DNA of 64,000 nucleotides, taken from positions 1-64,000 of the forward strand of contig NZSA01000028.1 of the NCBI GenBank assembly GCA_002696645.1. Direction: 5' to 3'. Shown in pieces: positions 32,710 to 41,137 of this stretch (its first letter is position 1; each line of letters starts with the position of its first letter). The notes below the pieces were generated by a model. The model saw only the letters and a program-made list of their open reading frames with translations. It did not search any database and was not told where the DNA came from. The stretch comes from Rhodospirillales bacterium. GTDB lineage: Bacteria > Pseudomonadota > Alphaproteobacteria > UBA8366 > Aestuariispiraceae. The position numbers and the translations under genes are program-made.

Positions 32710-33231
32710 TCAAATCAGTTCGCGACGAACGACTTCTTCCAATGCCGTTGCAACAGATACGGAAACCGCATCCCCTTCCTTTGCCTTGCGCTCTTTCAAG
32801 ACGATACGCAGGGCCTGGATATGTTGTTCTATCAAAGACGGCTTTATCGGACGGTTTGGATTTCGTTCAATCATGTAAGAACAAAATGAACTGCCGATCC
32901 GGGTGATCAATGGAAAGCCCAAGGTCGTCCCCTGGCCCCGCAGATTGTGTACCCGACGGAACAGTTTGTTTAAGGTTTCTTCATCTTGTGATTTCTTGTA
33001 GCTGGACATAAGGGCATCCAATTCGTCCAATTCTTCCCCCAGTATGCCCTCAAATTCCTGAACCACCGCAGCAACGGCCTTGTCTGCACGTCGCATTGCC
33101 TCGTCGACAGAAGGCCCGCCGACGGCAGGAACCTTTTTGGCCAGCGATGTCGGCGTGAAAAACTCCGCCTTCTCTTTAGTCTTAGATTGTTTCGGCTCTT
33201 CCCCGTCAGCGGTCATGGCCTTTTCTTTCAT
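32710..33231 (-). CDS. Stand-alone histidine phosphotransfer (HPt) protein
   Basis: A 173-residue protein with a charged, flexible N-terminal third and a helical C-terminal domain. The motif LFRRVHNLRGQGTTLGFPLITRIGSSF near residues 91-117 fits an HPt domain, with the His of VHNLRGQG as the likely phospho-acceptor. The ATG overlaps the stop of the response-regulator gene (ATGA), so they are translated together, a strong hint that they exchange phosphate. The nearby hybrid kinase already has its own C-terminal HPt, so this protein may serve a different kinase or form a branch. Confidence 0.75.
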   Translation of the reverse strand: MKEKAMTADGEEPKQSKTKEKAEFFTPTSLAKKVPAVGGPSVDEAMRRADKAVAAVVQEFEGILGEELDELDALMSSYKKSQDEETLNKLFRRVHNLRGQGTTLGFPLITRIGSSFCSYMIERNPNRPIKPSLIEQHIQALRIVLKERKAKEGDAVSVSVATALEEVVRRELI

Positions 33232-33758
33232 CCAAGATCTGCATAATCTTCAGGGGCTCGTCGTTCTGCCCCCGAATAGCTTTCATTCGCAGCCCGGCGC
33301 CGATCCGGTCCAAAATAATCCCGCCCTACCCGCACAAAGGGGCGTGGGCGTTCCACCAATGCGACAAGGCGCGCATGCAGCGCCTTTGCAGAAACCGGCT
33401 TAGACAGAAACTCGGTGATACCAAAATCCCGCGCAGCGATGACGCGGCGCATTTCCGCATATCCTGTCAGCATAATGACATTTACATAGGGATCCGGGCT
33501 TTTGGGGTCATTACGCAACAAGTTAACCAATTCAGGCCCCTCGCCCCCATCCATATCCCAGTCGGAAATCACGATATCCGGATTATAGCGACAGGCCGCT
33601 TCGAACCCGTCGCGCCCGGACGTCGCGGAAAACACGGACCCGATCCCCAAGGCTTCCAATATATTAGAAACAACGCGGATCATGAACTGGCTGTCATCAA
33701 CCACAAGCACCCGCAAATTGCGAAAATCATAATTCCTGGCCACAGTAGAATCCCCCAT
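33228..33758 (-). CDS. Response regulator with receiver domain and DRR-motif tail
   Basis: A 176-residue single-receiver protein. The acidic pair is in LRVLVVDDSQFMIR near residue 15, the phospho-Asp in IVISDWDMDGG near 67, the Thr in VIMLTGYAE near 97 and the Lys in FLSKPVSA near 120. After the receiver comes a tail of about 40 residues with FGPDRRR and YSGAERR, a pattern seen in some alphaproteobacterial receiver proteins whose role I do not know. There is no DNA-binding domain. The start ATG at 33758 follows AGGG and discards an upstream extension without receiver homology. Confidence 0.88.
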   Translation of the reverse strand: MGDSTVARNYDFRNLRVLVVDDSQFMIRVVSNILEALGIGSVFSATSGRDGFEAACRYNPDIVISDWDMDGGEGPELVNLLRNDPKSPDPYVNVIMLTGYAEMRRVIAARDFGITEFLSKPVSAKALHARLVALVERPRPFVRVGRDYFGPDRRRAANESYSGAERRAPEDYADLG

Positions 33759-33891
33759 TGACCCTGCTGAACATCGCATCTTAGGGTGCGTTGAGCAGTC
33801 CTTATCCAAATATTCATTAACCAAAATATCATACGCCCTAAAAAGAGCCCTGCAAACGGTTTAGTCTTCCCCGAATTAAAGGTGATGCGGC

Positions 33892-34293
33892 ATGACGTTA
33901 ACCCCCCTGTGGAATGATGGGGTCATCATCTCAATCCATGCTATAGTTGCGATAGGCGCCATGGTGCTGGGCGCATTTCAATTCATTTTGCCAAAGGGTA
34001 CATCGACCCATCGCGGGATAGGAACCTTATGGGTGTCCCTGATGGCGATCGTTGCCGTAAGCAGCTTCTGGATACATGAGTTCAAGGTCTTTGGACCGTT
34101 CAGCGCCATTCACCTTCTATCGATTATTGTGCTTTTCTATTTGTTCAGCGGAATCAGGGCCGCAAGACGGGGCGAAATTACAAAACACAAACACCAGATG
34201 ACTCAGCTATACCTTTTAGCGCTGTTGATCACCGGGGCATTTACCCTGTTGCCGGGGCGCACAATGCACGCAGTAATATTCGGCGCCAGTTAG
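33892..34293 (+). CDS. DUF2306-type four-helix membrane protein
   Basis: A 133-residue membrane protein with four hydrophobic segments. IHAIVAIGAMVLGAFQFILPKGTSTHRGIGTLWV near residues 15-48 and the late HKHQMTQLYLLALLITGAF near 99-117 carry the conserved histidines of the DUF2306 family, which resembles haem-binding membrane folds. It is the only plus-strand gene inside the minus-strand phosphorelay island, convergent with the small receiver gene one base away. Function unknown. Confidence 0.82.
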   Translation: MTLTPLWNDGVIISIHAIVAIGAMVLGAFQFILPKGTSTHRGIGTLWVSLMAIVAVSSFWIHEFKVFGPFSAIHLLSIIVLFYLFSGIRAARRGEITKHKHQMTQLYLLALLITGAFTLLPGRTMHAVIFGAS

Positions 34294-34294
34294 C

Positions 34295-34690
34295 CTACCG
34301 CGACAGCACGGCTTCAATCCGGTCTTTCAACGCATTCAAAGAAACAGGTTTGACCAGATACCCATCGACCCGCAAATCCTTGGCGGCAATAACCGTCGTA
34401 CTGTCAGTATCTCCCGTTAGAAAAATAACTGGCTGGGCCGCATATTTCGGTTGGCTCAATGCCCGCAACTTTCGCAAAAAGGTGATGCCATCCACCGGTT
34501 CCATGTGAATATCGCACAAGATGACATCGGGCTGAACGCGCAGCAATGTCTTGAACCCTTCAGACCCATCTGCTGCTTCATCAATCAGGCGATAGCCGAT
34601 TTGACGCAACAATCGGCAGATGATTTTCCGAATGTGGATTTCATCTTCAATCACCAGAATCCGCGTTGTCTCATAATTAATTTCCGCCAT
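34295..34690 (-). CDS. CheY-like single-domain response regulator
   Basis: A 131-residue receiver protein. RILVIEDEIHIRK carries the acidic pair near residue 14, VILCDIHMEPVDG the phospho-Asp near 58, VIFLTGDTD the Thr and YLVKPVS the conserved Lys. No output domain is present. The start MAEINYE follows GGGGAGA; an upstream TTG adds two residues and is less likely. The hybrid kinase gene ends 15 bases upstream, so kinase and receiver are co-expressed and this is a probable direct phosphate acceptor from the kinase's HPt. Confidence 0.92.
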   Translation of the reverse strand: MAEINYETTRILVIEDEIHIRKIICRLLRQIGYRLIDEAADGSEGFKTLLRVQPDVILCDIHMEPVDGITFLRKLRALSQPKYAAQPVIFLTGDTDSTTVIAAKDLRVDGYLVKPVSLNALKDRIEAVLSR

Positions 34691-34705
34691 GTTCAATCTC
34701 CCCGG

Positions 34706-37700
34706 CTACACAGCAAGAATCCTTGGTAGGATCGCATTAAACTCATCCAAAGAATCCATCAGCACTTCTGCAAGCATACCGGCCATATCCATATCCCCCT
34801 CATCCAGGGCATCCTGAATATCACTGGCCAATCGTCCCAATCTCTTTGCCCCAACGGACAGGGCCGCGCCCTTTAGCGCATGGGCCGCATGTCGTGCCGC
34901 TGGCTGATCCCCTGCGGTGATAGCAGCCTCAATTTCCTCAATACGCCCACGCCATCCCTGTGCCGCATCCTTGATCAGGGCTTTTGCATCGGCATCAATG
35001 CTGCCAAACGCTTCTGTCATCTGCGTTGCGTCAAAGATCTCAGTATCCCAATCGGGACCAGCCGCTTCCGGCGGGTCAACAGGGTCCGGTGTCGCCATTA
35101 CCTGGGTTTTTCGCAATGACAAGGCCTGGGGCAAAAATTCAGCCAGCGCTGCGCCTAATTTACGACTGTCGATCGGTTTGGTGAAGAACCCATCCATACC
35201 CGCGTCGCGACAAGCCTGTTCTGCGCCTGCCAAGGCATCCGCCGTCAGGGCCAAAATGGGCAAGTGTCGCCCTGTACCCATTTCCTGCGTGCGAACCGCA
35301 CGGCTGAGCTCAAACCCATCCATGACGGGCATGTTAAAATCAGTCAATAACAGGCCATAGCCAGGCCGCGCCAGCATATCCAGCGCCACTTGCCCATTTT
35401 CCGCCAGTTCACAGGCAAATCCCATTTTGCTGAGCATCTGACGGATGACGATTTGATTGGTTTCATTATCTTCCGCCACCAGAATCAGCGCGTTTTCACG
35501 GCGCGCATCCTCCACATCTGGGGGTCCAAAGGCGAGATCTTCTCGTTCCAGAAGAACTTCTGCCGCCTCAAGCCCAAGCGCGACGGCAACCACATGCCAT
35601 AAGGGTTCCCGTGACAGTGGATAGGTCATTACACCGGACAATCTGGCCCGATCTGTCGCCGATAACTCCGCAATTGCACTGCGGGAACCGACTACAGCGA
35701 TAGCAGCACTGACATCTGGCAATGGATAGGATGCATCAAGGATCAAAAGATCCGACGTCTCATCGATATCCCCTAGGCTCTTTGCAATCGTTACCTTCGT
35801 AACGTCTGTGGCATGCAGATAGCGTGTCGCGATATCGATTACCCGGTCCGGCAGACCAAGCAGACAAACACGGGCCGCTGACAAATCCGCAGGATATCGC
35901 AGGGCTTCATCTCCCTGCGGTGACAAGGGTAAATCGAACGTGAAGGTCGACCCTTCCCCAATTGCGCTGGTAACAAAGATATCTCCGCCCATCAGGGTGC
36001 ACAGCCGTTGACAGATGGACAGCCCCAGACCGGTTCCACCGAATTTGCGGGATGTTGATGTATCTGCCTGCACAAAGGCCTGAAACAATTTGCCCTGCTG
36101 CTCTGGTGTCAGCCCGATCCCGGTGTCATGCACCTGAAACCGCAACCAGTCACCATCCTGCCCCCCTTCAGTCTCCGGTCTTTGGCCAACCACAATTTCT
36201 ACGGATCCAGACTCCGTAAACTTAACGGCATTGCCGCCCAGATTCAGAAGAACCTGACGGATGCGCGTTGGATCTCCCAACCGATGATCCACCAGTGCCG
36301 GGTCTATTTCTACAGCGAAAGCCAGGCCCCGCTCATCCGCGCGGGGGGCCAGAAGTTCGGCGCATCCATCAACCACTTCCGACAGGGAAAACGGGATCGT
36401 TTCAATTTCGATCTTTCCGGCCTCAATCTTGGAAAAATCCAGGATATCATTGATGATCGTCAGCAGGGCCATTGCAGAATTATTGATAATGCCCGCCATA
36501 CGCCGTTGTTCCGTATCCAGGCGCGTCAACGTCAATAACTCTGCCATAGAGACAACGCCATTCATTGGCGTTCGAATTTCATGGCTCATCGTTGCCAGGA
36601 ATGTTGATTTTGCCTTTGTCGCCGCCTCTGCAATTTCCTTCGCGTCGATCAGTTCCGCCTCGGCGCGTTCACGGGCCAGTACCTCCACCCGCAGTTTCAC
36701 GGCATACAGGCCAACAATGCCGAAAATCAAAATCGCGCTGAACAGCAGGATCACATTTCGCTGCATCCCGGCTTCCGCATCGGCCAATACGACATCAAGA
36801 TCCCTGGCGATAAAGATATTCAGGGGCATCGCTTTGGTAGGGTCCAGAACGGCCTTGATCGCGATAAAGGACCGCTTATCCAGAGACAGCGGCACCACCT
36901 GACCGGGCGTTGTGACGGTTCGTTGTACGGTGCCTTCAAAACTGGTCGGTACACTGTAACGGGCAAAAAAGGTGGCGGTATCCCGCCTCATTTCTTCCGC
37001 CTGCTCCACAAAATCGGGATGGCCCAGCATTTTGTTTCCCAAATCGGTCGCAAACACAAGATTACCAATGCCAGCCAGATCGTCCGCAGTCTGCAGCATT
37101 GTCCGCGACAATGTATTTAACGACAGATCAATTCCCAACACCCCCCATAAAGCGCCGGTATCGTCGAAAAGCGGTTGGGCATAGGTAACGCCGATTTGGC
37201 CGCTGGATGCGAATACATAGGATTCCGTCCATACCGGCCCATTCGCTTCTAACGCGCTGGTGTACCACGGACGGGTGCGGGGATCGAAAGGTTCACTGCG
37301 TGTCTTGTCGTAAGCCCATTTCCGACTTACCGGGTTGTACAGTTCCCAATGCCCCTCTGGCTGATTTATCGGGTCCCCGATTGTCCGCCGATGGATCGCA
37401 ACTCTTTCCATATTCCGGGCACCCGACAATGTCAGATTCTGGATATGAAAGAACCGCCCATCTGGAAACCCGATAAAAGCACCGTTGAGATGTTCAAACT
37501 GGCGCACAGGTCCGGTTGTTAAACTAAAGAACGAGTCAGCATTTCCGGCTGGATCTTCACGCCAAATTCCAGAATCAACAATCGTTCGCGACAAGACCAG
37601 GGCTGGCTCAAAAATATCATTCAAAGCACGGACAAAGGCATCCGCAGAAACATGTAGCTCTTTCGATGCCTGAGTGAAAAGGCTTTCTTTTTCATACTGA

Positions 37701-37795
37701 TACGTGAAGTAGGAAACCAACCCACCCGCAATCAGAATCAAGCATCCCAGGGACAACAATATCGGCCGGCTGCTCATGCTTTTATTCAATTTCAT
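34706..37795 (-). CDS. Hybrid sensor histidine kinase (Cache-HisKA-HATPase-REC-HPt)
   Basis: A 1029-residue phosphorelay kinase. One N-terminal membrane helix (about 12-30) precedes a periplasmic dCache-type sensor (to about 335, with ERVAIHRRTIGDP and LWGVLGIDLSLNTL), then a second helix (NVILLFSAILIFGIVGLYAV). HisKA has the phospho-His in MSHEIRTPMNG near 403. HATPase motifs are GGNAVKF, DTGIGL and GGTGLGLSIC (about 525-610). A receiver follows with phospho-Asp in LLLTDFNMPVMDG near 820, and a C-terminal HPt with His in HAAHALKGAAL near 970. No HAMP domain is seen between helix 2 and HisKA. Cache sensors often bind small acids or amino acids. Confidence 0.93.
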   Translation of the reverse strand: MKLNKSMSSRPILLSLGCLILIAGGLVSYFTYQYEKESLFTQASKELHVSADAFVRALNDIFEPALVLSRTIVDSGIWREDPAGNADSFFSLTTGPVRQFEHLNGAFIGFPDGRFFHIQNLTLSGARNMERVAIHRRTIGDPINQPEGHWELYNPVSRKWAYDKTRSEPFDPRTRPWYTSALEANGPVWTESYVFASSGQIGVTYAQPLFDDTGALWGVLGIDLSLNTLSRTMLQTADDLAGIGNLVFATDLGNKMLGHPDFVEQAEEMRRDTATFFARYSVPTSFEGTVQRTVTTPGQVVPLSLDKRSFIAIKAVLDPTKAMPLNIFIARDLDVVLADAEAGMQRNVILLFSAILIFGIVGLYAVKLRVEVLARERAEAELIDAKEIAEAATKAKSTFLATMSHEIRTPMNGVVSMAELLTLTRLDTEQRRMAGIINNSAMALLTIINDILDFSKIEAGKIEIETIPFSLSEVVDGCAELLAPRADERGLAFAVEIDPALVDHRLGDPTRIRQVLLNLGGNAVKFTESGSVEIVVGQRPETEGGQDGDWLRFQVHDTGIGLTPEQQGKLFQAFVQADTSTSRKFGGTGLGLSICQRLCTLMGGDIFVTSAIGEGSTFTFDLPLSPQGDEALRYPADLSAARVCLLGLPDRVIDIATRYLHATDVTKVTIAKSLGDIDETSDLLILDASYPLPDVSAAIAVVGSRSAIAELSATDRARLSGVMTYPLSREPLWHVVAVALGLEAAEVLLEREDLAFGPPDVEDARRENALILVAEDNETNQIVIRQMLSKMGFACELAENGQVALDMLARPGYGLLLTDFNMPVMDGFELSRAVRTQEMGTGRHLPILALTADALAGAEQACRDAGMDGFFTKPIDSRKLGAALAEFLPQALSLRKTQVMATPDPVDPPEAAGPDWDTEIFDATQMTEAFGSIDADAKALIKDAAQGWRGRIEEIEAAITAGDQPAARHAAHALKGAALSVGAKRLGRLASDIQDALDEGDMDMAGMLAEVLMDSLDEFNAILPRILAV

Positions 37796-37920
37796 AAATA
37801 TGTTTTCTTTTCTGGATCAATCCACAACCACAGCAAGTTTAGCCACTTCATTTGTATCGCACTACAACTCTTTCGTCGGTACGTTAGATTCTTAATTCTG
37901 CGCCCTGATTGTCGATTTTG

Positions 37921-38388
37921 TTAAAGGGACTGAATATCAATAAAGGGGGCACGGCTGCGTTGGTTGCCTGCCTGCGTCGCTTTACTTAACAAAGCGATTA
38001 ATTGAGACCGCTCCCCAGCGTCCAATCCGTCCAGCATGGCTGATTGAATTTCGGAAACCACCGGCTCCGCCAGGTCTGAAAGACGCCGCCCAGCCTGTGT
38101 CGCTGTCAATGCCCGGGCACGTCGATCCTGGGCCTTAGGAATACGTTTAACCAAAGCCTTACGCTCCAGTCGATCGACAACGCCCCCAATTGTCGCACGA
38201 TCATAAGCAATTGCCCCGGCCAGGGTGGCTTGATCGATACCGGGATTGCGAAGAATCGTCTTAAGGGCGGCATACTGCACCGGGGTTAAATCAATCCCGG
38301 CTGCCTGGGTCATTTCAGCAAAAACCGACTGGGAAATCTGGTGCAACCTGCGGATCAAATGTCCCGGCATATTGGTAATATCTGCCAT
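37921..38388 (-). CDS. MarR family transcriptional regulator
   Basis: A 155-residue winged-helix regulator. TPVQYAALKTILRNPGIDQATLAGAIAYDRATIGGVVDRLERKALVKR near residues 36-82 is the MarR DNA-binding core, followed by the RRARALTATQAGRRL wing. The start MADITN follows GGGAGATACC. It is divergent from the gentisate-pathway genes across 130 bases holding two AGTAYACT motifs. Family members of this type usually repress aromatic catabolism genes and are released by the aromatic acid or its CoA ester; that role is inferred here from position. Confidence 0.92.
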   Translation of the reverse strand: MADITNMPGHLIRRLHQISQSVFAEMTQAAGIDLTPVQYAALKTILRNPGIDQATLAGAIAYDRATIGGVVDRLERKALVKRIPKAQDRRARALTATQAGRRLSDLAEPVVSEIQSAMLDGLDAGERSQLIALLSKATQAGNQRSRAPFIDIQSL

Positions 38389-38437
38389 GGTATCTCCCGC
38401 CTTCCCGGAAAAGGACATACTTCGCTTACATTCTTAT

Positions 38438-38471
38438 TTGACAGTATACTTATTAAATTAGAGAGTACACT
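38438..38471. promoter_or_regulatory. Probable MarR operator pair and promoter region
   Basis: AGTATACT (38443-38450, a perfect palindrome) and AGTACACT (38464-38471) are spaced 21 bases apart start to start, two helical turns, between the divergent MarR and fumarylpyruvate-hydrolase genes. TTGACA at 38438-38443 overlaps the first. The -10 assignment is unclear: TATACT within the first motif is the best hexamer. Confidence 0.5.
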
Positions 38472-38518
38472 TACATTTTATCCATCGGCACGCATCAAAA
38501 CGATCAGGAGCCATTATC

Positions 38519-39217
38519 GTGAGCCTATTGTTTAGCATTGAAAATGAATTCTCTGTCCCCGTGGAACAGGAGACTGCGCATTATCCGGTTGGCCGGATAT
38601 TCTGCGTTGGGCGCAATTATGCAGCCCATGCCGCGGAAATGGGCGTCGAAGTAGATCGGGAAGCGCCGTTCTATTTTATCAAACCTTCCTCTGCCATTGT
38701 AATGTCCGGTGCGACCGTGCCCTATCCTCCAGGTACGGAAAATTACCATTACGAAATGGAATTGGTGGTCGCAATTGGCGCGCCTGCCTTTCGGGCCCGT
38801 GTCGCCGATGCCGGAAAGGCCGTTTATGGCTATGCCGCCGGCCTGGATATGACACGCCGGGACCTGCAACTGGCCGCGCGGGCAAAACAGCGCCCATGGG
38901 ATCTGGGCAAGGCCTTTGAGCAATCTGCCATCATCGCACCGATGAAGAAGGCCACAGACTATGTCGCCGATCTGGCACCCCAGCGCATCACGCTGGCAGT
39001 GAATGGAGAGACTAAGCAGGAAGCCACCCTGGGCGATTTGATCCATTCGGTCCCGGAGCTGATCGCGGACCTGTCTAAATACTATCATCTGATCCCCGGG
39101 GATCTGATCTATACTGGCACGCCCGCAGGTGTGGGGCCTGTCGTGCCTGGCGACAAAATCCATGGCGTTGTAGACGGCTTGCAGCCAGTTGACCTGACTG
39201 TTGGAGACCCGGAATGA
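38519..39217 (+). CDS. Fumarylacetoacetate hydrolase family protein (probable fumarylpyruvate hydrolase)
   Basis: A 232-residue hydrolase of the FAH superfamily. FCVGRNYAAHAAEMG near residues 28-42, the metal-binding HYEMELVVAIG near 75-85 and DLIYTGTPAGVGPV near 195-208 are diagnostic. Next to a zeta-class glutathione transferase and a hydroxybenzoate 6-hydroxylase, the likely reaction is cleavage of fumarylpyruvate to fumarate and pyruvate, the last step of gentisate degradation. A homogentisate-pathway role is the alternative. Translation starts at GTG after CAGGAG, and the stop overlaps the next start (ATGA). Confidence 0.88.
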   Translation: MSLLFSIENEFSVPVEQETAHYPVGRIFCVGRNYAAHAAEMGVEVDREAPFYFIKPSSAIVMSGATVPYPPGTENYHYEMELVVAIGAPAFRARVADAGKAVYGYAAGLDMTRRDLQLAARAKQRPWDLGKAFEQSAIIAPMKKATDYVADLAPQRITLAVNGETKQEATLGDLIHSVPELIADLSKYYHLIPGDLIYTGTPAGVGPVVPGDKIHGVVDGLQPVDLTVGDPE

Positions 39218-39855
39218 AGTATTACGGATATTTCAGAAGCTCCGCCGCCTTCCGCCTGAGGATTGCTTTTAATCTGAAGAGCCTGTCGCCGGAGATGATT
39301 CCCATTCATTTGACGCGCAATGGTGGGGAGCAGAAAACGGATGCATTTCGCGAGATCAATCCCCAGGCCATGGTGCCAGCATTGGAGACGGATGGCACCA
39401 TCCTGACCCAGTCCATGGCCATTCTGGAATGGTTGGAAGAAACCCACCCCCAACCACCGATCCTGCCCAGCGATCCGATTCAGCGCGCCAAGGTTCGGGG
39501 TTTTGCACAGGTTATCGCCTGCGATATTCACCCCCTGCAAAACCTTCGGGTGCTGAGCTATTTACGGCAGGATTTAAAGCTGGACGAAGACGGTGTAATG
39601 GCCTGGATCCATCGTTGGCTGACCGATGGGTTGATGGCCTGCGAACAGCTGCTGGCTGATCAACCAGAAACGCGGTTCTGCTTTGGCGATGCGCCCGGTC
39701 TGGCGGATATCTGCCTGGCACCACAATTGTTTTCCGCCGCCCGCTTTAAGGTGGATCTGACAGATATGCCCCGTTTGCGCGCCATTCAAACACAGATGGA
39801 CGACCACCCGGCCTTTAAGGCGGCGCAACCTGGCGCACAGCCAGACGCAGAGTAA
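39214..39855 (+). CDS. Maleylpyruvate/maleylacetoacetate isomerase (zeta-class GST)
   Basis: A 213-residue glutathione-dependent cis-trans isomerase. YYGYFRSSAAFRLRIAFNLK at the N-terminus holds the zeta-class SSxxxRxR active-site motif. NPQAMVPALETDG and LTQSMAILEWLEETHP (about 48-76) form the glutathione site, and DIHPLQNLRVL near 104 is typical of the class. With the FAH protein and 3-hydroxybenzoate 6-hydroxylase, it should convert maleylpyruvate to fumarylpyruvate. It overlaps the upstream gene by four bases. Confidence 0.9.
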   Translation: MKYYGYFRSSAAFRLRIAFNLKSLSPEMIPIHLTRNGGEQKTDAFREINPQAMVPALETDGTILTQSMAILEWLEETHPQPPILPSDPIQRAKVRGFAQVIACDIHPLQNLRVLSYLRQDLKLDEDGVMAWIHRWLTDGLMACEQLLADQPETRFCFGDAPGLADICLAPQLFSAARFKVDLTDMPRLRAIQTQMDDHPAFKAAQPGAQPDAE

Positions 39856-39884
39856 CCGACAATCCGTTCTGGGAGGAACGCGAA

Positions 39885-41093
39885 ATGACAGAGACAAAGC
39901 GCATTCTGATCGCAGGCGGCGGCATCGGTGGTTTGGCCCTTGCCAGCGGCTTGGCGCAGAAAGGCATTGCATCCCTGGTCCTGGAACGGTCCGCCAAATT
40001 GGGGGAAATCGGGGCGGGTATCCAGCTTGGCCCGAATGCCTTTCACGCATTCGATTATCTGGGGGTCGGTGACACGGCGCGCAGCATGGCCGTTTATGTC
40101 GATAATCTGCGCCTGATGGATGCCATGAGCGGTGATCAGATCTGTCAAATTCCTCTGGATGAAGGGTTTCGTAAACGGTTTAAGAATCCCTATGCGGTCG
40201 TTCATCGCGGCGATTTGCATGGTGTTTTCCTGAAGGCCTGTCAGGATCATCCGCTGGTCGAATTGCGCACCAGCAGTGAAGTCGTGGATTATGATCAGGA
40301 TGGCACCACGGCAACGGCAATCCTGGCCGATGGATCCCGGGTGACAGGGTCGGCGTTGATTGGTGCGGACGGATTATGGTCTAAAATCCGCACGAAACTG
40401 GCTGCCGACGGCCCACCGCGTGTTTCCGGCCACACAACGTACCGTTCTGTTATTCCAACAGACCAGATGCCCGAAGAGCTGCGTTGGAATGCAGCGACAC
40501 TGTGGGCCGGACCGAAATGCCATATCGTGCATTACCCGCTATCAGGCTGGAAGGTCTTCAATCTGGTCGTCACCTATCACAATGATGCCCCGGAACCTGT
40601 TGCCGGCCTGCCCGTTACCCATGAGGAAGTCCGGCGCGGTTTTGAACATATCCATCCCCTGCCCCGCGAGATTATAGAACGGGGCAAGGATTGGAAGTTA
40701 TGGGTCCTGTGTGATCGCGACCCAATCACCAATTGGGTCGATGGGCGTGTGGCCTTGTTGGGAGATGCGGCCCATCCGATGATGCAATATTTCGCCCAGG
40801 GCGCTTGCATGGCGATGGAAGATGCCGTTTGCCTGACCGCACAACTAGAGGCCCTTTCCGGCAATGTGGAACGCGCCCTTGCGGCCTATCAGAACCGCCG
40901 CCTGTTGCGCACGGCGCGGGTGCAACTGCAATCACGTGCCATCGGGGACCATATCTATCATCCTGACGGGGCCCATGCGGCCCTGCGAAACGCGATCATG
41001 CGCGCCAAATCCACCGAAGATTGGTATGATGAGATTGAATGGATTTATGGGGGCAGTGGATTGAGCGAAGCCGCCAGCATTGATCCAACCTGA
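39885..41093 (+). CDS. FAD-dependent monooxygenase, probable 3-hydroxybenzoate 6-hydroxylase
   Basis: A 402-residue group A flavoprotein monooxygenase. RILIAGGGIGGLALASGLAQKG (5-26) is the FAD Rossmann motif, SALIGADGLWSKIR near 155 the DG motif, and GRVALLGDAAHPMMQYFAQGACMAMEDA near 285-312 the GD motif with the family's extended PMMQYFAQGA. This overall pattern is that of NAD(P)H-dependent 3-hydroxybenzoate 6-hydroxylases, which make gentisate; salicylate-type hydroxylases are the main alternative. GGGAGG precedes the ATG. It is third in the operon. Confidence 0.85.
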   Translation: MTETKRILIAGGGIGGLALASGLAQKGIASLVLERSAKLGEIGAGIQLGPNAFHAFDYLGVGDTARSMAVYVDNLRLMDAMSGDQICQIPLDEGFRKRFKNPYAVVHRGDLHGVFLKACQDHPLVELRTSSEVVDYDQDGTTATAILADGSRVTGSALIGADGLWSKIRTKLAADGPPRVSGHTTYRSVIPTDQMPEELRWNAATLWAGPKCHIVHYPLSGWKVFNLVVTYHNDAPEPVAGLPVTHEEVRRGFEHIHPLPREIIERGKDWKLWVLCDRDPITNWVDGRVALLGDAAHPMMQYFAQGACMAMEDAVCLTAQLEALSGNVERALAAYQNRRLLRTARVQLQSRAIGDHIYHPDGAHAALRNAIMRAKSTEDWYDEIEWIYGGSGLSEAASIDPT

Positions 41094-41108
41094 AATTGAT
41101 CCAACCTG
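41079..41108. repeat. Short tandem duplication at a gene end
   Basis: ATTGATCCAACCTG occurs at 41079-41092 and again at 41095-41108, a 16-base period. The first copy contains the last codons and stop (TGA) of the monooxygenase gene. The duplication lengthens the gap to the next gene and looks like a slippage event. Confidence 0.8.
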
Positions 41109-41137
41109 GAATCAATCTGGCCCAACCGGAGGACAGC

